The position numbers and the translations under genes were made by a program. From Pelargonium cotyledonis (Eukaryota > Streptophyta > Magnoliopsida > Geraniales > Geraniaceae): a stretch of DNA of 24,422 bases. The notes under the pieces are model-generated. The model searched no databases and had not been told where the DNA came from. It worked only from the letters and a program-made list of their open reading frames with translations. Below, one piece after another: positions 23,301-24,422 of the stretch (positions are counted from its first letter, which is position 1; each line of letters starts with the position of its first letter). The stretch is from positions 1 to 24,422 of the forward strand of contig JAYMTA010000766.1 of assembly GCA_036897625.1 (NCBI GenBank), written 5' to 3'.

Positions 23301-23424
23301 CCATTCTTCGTCGTCAATCCGATGATCCCTTCCAGAACCAGCTGCGATCGGAACCAACGCATACAAGAGTGTCAGTATCAGTGTTTGGTATCCGAGAAAG
23401 TAATGAAATTTTAAACAAAATAAT

Positions 23425-23463
<39 letters not shown>

Positions 23464-23520
23464 AGGGATTCTTGCCTTTGACGATGAATCGGGTTTCTTG
23501 ATCTTCCTTTTCGTTTTCAT
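14338..23520 (-). CDS. MABP1/WDR62-type WD40 scaffold protein, At3g09080-like
   Basis: I assembled 20 coding exons (transcription order): 23520-23476, 23341-23123, 22366-22258, 22142-21777, 21673-21618, 20965-20716, 20630-20575, 20482-20233, 20075-19909, 19808-19666, 19586-19485, 19118-18980, 18795-18709, 18622-18461, 17399-17046, 16788-16607, 16534-16422, 15833-15583, 15322-15104, 14814-14338. All phases match, giving 1248 aa. Residues about 25-730 hold about 12 WD repeats (e.g. AVLIWD, YICLWD, LYIWDIHD, TIRLWDLAL, ACIFVWRLP), enough for two propellers. The first repeats (GLTTKNGNGLASN, YVVGCVVVVYN) and the IFVWRLP end recall animal MABP1/WDR62, which scaffold JNK signalling and mitotic spindles. 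The remaining about 500 residues are mostly disordered and Ser-rich, ending in a helical segment (about 1120-1248). The plant function is not established to my knowledge. Introns are GT-AG except intron 1, which appears GC-AG. Exon 16 has a tandem acceptor. Confidence 0.88.
15834..16421 (-). other. Intron 17 of the WD40 gene
   Basis: Intron of 588 bp between exons 17 and 18, with donor GTAAGG (minus strand, at 16421) and acceptor TTTCCTGCAG. It is AT-rich and I see no coding, RNA gene or transposon signal in it. Confidence 0.7.
17400..18460 (-). other. Intron 14 of the WD40 gene
   Basis: The longest intron of the gene, 1061 bp, with donor GTGAGT after exon 14 and acceptor GCATTTAG before exon 15. 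It is AT-rich and hosts the LTR remnant at 18147-18337. The rest shows no recognisable feature. Confidence 0.8.
18147..18337 (+). mobile_element. LTR plus primer-binding-site remnant (TRIM or Copia-like) in WD40 intron 14
   Basis: A segment from TGTTGAAGC (18147) to CTTCCCACA (18326), about 180 bp, starts with TG and ends with CA as LTRs do. It contains a TATA-like TATAAAATA near 18194. It is followed at once by TGGTATCAGAG (18327-18337), the classic binding site for the initiator methionine tRNA used by plant Copia and TRIM retrotransposons. No gag-pol, polypurine tract or second LTR follows before exon 14 resumes at 18461, so only the left end remains. The element is antisense to the host gene. 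A short LTR favours a TRIM, but the family is not identified. Confidence 0.65.
19119..19484 (-). other. Intron 11 of the WD40 gene
   Basis: Intron of 366 bp between exons 11 and 12, with donor GTAAGC and acceptor TTTCATACAG. Nothing further is recognisable in it. Confidence 0.75.
20966..21617 (-). other. Intron 5 of the WD40 gene with repeat-like content
   Basis: Intron of 652 bp with donor GTATGT and acceptor TTGATTTTCAG. Its plus strand contains GTTGGGGTCAGCTATATAGA (21158-21177) and CCAAGCCACCTTAGATGG (21361-21378) followed by TTTTCCCTCATCTAATCTTC. Both resemble words I recall from dispersed non-coding plant repeats, so part of the intron is probably an old insertion. A poly-C run lies near 21263-21276. 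Confidence 0.5.
22367..23122 (-). other. Intron 2 of the WD40 gene
   Basis: Intron of 756 bp, with donor GTGTGG after GCTGGTGAG and acceptor TTGCTGGCAG. I see no gene, RNA or clear transposon in it. Confidence 0.75.
23429..23461. repeat. 33-bp poly(A) tract (poly(T) in WD40 intron 1)
   Basis: An unbroken run of 33 A on the plus strand inside the 134-bp first intron of the WD40 gene, 14 bp past the proposed donor. On the transcribed strand it is a poly(T) stretch. Its true length is uncertain because such runs are error-prone in sequencing. Confidence 0.95.
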
Positions 23521-23880
23521 TTTTTGATTGAGAAATGAAAAGGAAAAAATAACCCTAAATGCAGAGTTTAAGATGATCCATTTTGGGGAGAAGAGGACGA
23601 AATAGATTACTTGAATTTCTTGGCCGTTAGATTTTTCTGTAACGTAAGGGCAGATGGGGCGGGAAATCTGCACAAATTATTTTTAAAATAATCTGAAGAT
23701 TCTAAATTACAACGAAGGATAGTGGGCCTAGTTTTGGGCCATTCGTTACCAATGGGCCTGTGCGTAAATATTTGAGACTAAAATAATGAATATTACAGTA
23801 TTAGTTAATTAATTATGTTAGAAAAATATATCAGTAATTAACAAATTTTATTGAGGTAGTATAAAAAAAAAAAAAACTCT
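23521..23880 (-). promoter_or_regulatory. WD40 gene promoter with telo-box, E2F and site II motifs
   Basis: Upstream of the WD40 ATG, the plus strand shows AACCCTAA (telo-box type) at 23551-23558, GGCGGGAAA at 23658-23666 (TTTCCCGCC on the gene's strand, a full match to the plant E2F consensus), and three TGGGCC site II words at 23723-23728, 23735-23740 and 23753-23758. Such combinations are known from promoters of ribosomal, replication and other proliferation genes. Transcription probably starts between about 23560 and 23700; the exact start is not visible. The same elements could also serve a rightward transcript beginning near 23880. Confidence 0.55.
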
Positions 23881-24180
23881 CTCCTAGCACTAGGAGAAAA
23901 AAGTTCTCAGCTAGGGTTAGGAGTACAAACATAGTCGCCGGAGTCCGCCCTATTGCTCTTCAATTCTACCCTCTTCATTTTCTCTGCCCCACCGCCTGAT
24001 CTTACTGTCGGTATCGCAAGACGACGTTGAAGTCCAAGATCTGCTTAGTCCTCAGTCTAGAATTGGGTTGAACCGGCATTCAGAGTATCACCGCTTATCG
24101 CTTTTTGTATTTTCTTAATTTTTTAGTGGTTTGTATTCCATCTGTGGAAGTTTGGTTTTCGTTTTATTGGTAATTTCAGT
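23881..24180 (+). other. Possible 5' leader of a rightward gene or element
   Basis: The region starts with a perfect inverted repeat CTCCTAGCACTAGGAG (23881-23896), then CTAGGGTTAG (telo-box-like, 23911-23920). It then becomes CT-rich and higher in GC between about 23930 and 24060, as plant leaders are. A TTTCAG immediately precedes TATG at 24180. No coding sequence was recognised. It could also be the 5' end of a LINE-type transposon. Confidence 0.3.
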
Positions 24181-24422
24181 ATGTCTCGTTATGCTAGGTT
24201 TGGTAGTAGAGTTGGATTGAGTCTTAGGTTTGGGTTAAGTTTGGTAATACAGACTGAGAGAGAGGGTGTGCCTAGTGCCCTTGTCTTACCGAACCGGATA
24301 ACACCCGGTTCTTTTGAGGTAATCTTCATCTCGGTCAATTTCCCCAACACATATCGGGATTCGTGTCTTTTGTCACGAACTATCAATTTAACTTTTATGG
24401 TTTCTAGAATTGTAAGAACTTT
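24181..24422 (+). CDS. Partial open reading frame running off the right edge (uncertain)
   Basis: From ATG at 24181 the frame stays open for 80 codons to the end of the window, starting MSRYARFGSRVGLSLRFG and continuing through VPSALVLPNRITPGSFE. An open frame of this length has only a few per cent chance in random sequence. It sits after a plausible CT-rich leader, and GAG/GTAATC at 24318-24323 could be a splice donor. I recognise no family. It may be the first exon of a gene diverging from the WD40 gene, the start of a transposon ORF, or chance. Confidence 0.25.
   Translation, partial: MSRYARFGSRVGLSLRFGLSLVIQTEREGVPSALVLPNRITPGSFEVIFISVNFPNTYRDSCLLSRTINLTFMVSRIVRT

Noticed and set aside
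23102-23362. Start of the WD40 protein at ATG 23362
   Set aside because: The residues MRWFRSQ lie upstream of a good acceptor (GATCGCAG at 23342-23349), and an upstream exon with a family-like lysine-rich start joins in frame.
23425-23673. Minus-strand 82-aa frame ending in poly-Phe
   Set aside because: It reads from the leader through the first exon into the intron's poly(T) tract; only codons 23520-23476 are accepted as coding.
1-24422. CRISPR arrays, operons, rRNA or tRNA genes
   Set aside because: None was seen. The window is plant nuclear DNA and no tRNA cloverleaf or rRNA segment was recognised by eye.

Overview
This window is nuclear DNA from a flowering plant, most likely a dicot. 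The signs are spliced genes with GT-AG introns, AT-rich intergenic DNA, plant-specific families (NPF transporter, P-class PPR protein, OCTOPUS/DUF740), plant promoter elements (site II TGGGCC, telo-box) and plant retroelement debris. The species cannot be fixed from sequence alone. It is a gene-dense, mostly ordinary euchromatic segment with five recognisable protein genes and one possible gene start cut by the right edge.

Layout. 1-1200: repeat-rich intergenic DNA. 1200-4377 (+): an NPF8.1/PTR1-type di/tripeptide transporter with four coding exons (566 aa) and probably a leader intron. 5197-6068 (+): a two-exon gene for a 263-aa predicted chloroplast coiled-coil protein with two C-terminal membrane helices. 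7451-9523 (-): an intronless 690-aa P-class PPR protein. 10483-12441 (-): an intronless 652-aa OCTOPUS (OPS)-like DUF740/UPF0503 protein. 14338-23520 (-): a 20-exon, 1248-aa WD40 protein of the MABP1/WDR62 type. I rebuilt it exon by exon, and every junction keeps frame. 23521-23930: a promoter region between the WD40 gene and a possible rightward transcript, carrying telo-box, E2F and three site II motifs. 24181-end (+): an ORF still open at the window edge.

The adjacent PPR, OPS and WD40 genes match what I recall as Arabidopsis At3g09060, At3g09070 and At3g09080 in order. The chloroplast gene may correspond to At3g09050. The block therefore looks like old conserved synteny rather than a functional cluster. 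The products act in different places: peptide import at a membrane, a plastid membrane protein, organellar RNA, phloem identity, and a scaffold possibly linked to cell division.

No new biological system is evident. The points most worth checking are the growth-type regulatory module in front of the WD40 gene, a GC-AG first intron beside a 33-bp homopolymer, a NAGNAG tandem acceptor, an LTR plus primer-binding-site remnant in a WD40 intron, a shared promoter palindrome-like motif, the readable PPR code, and a diverged 100-bp duplication between convergent genes.
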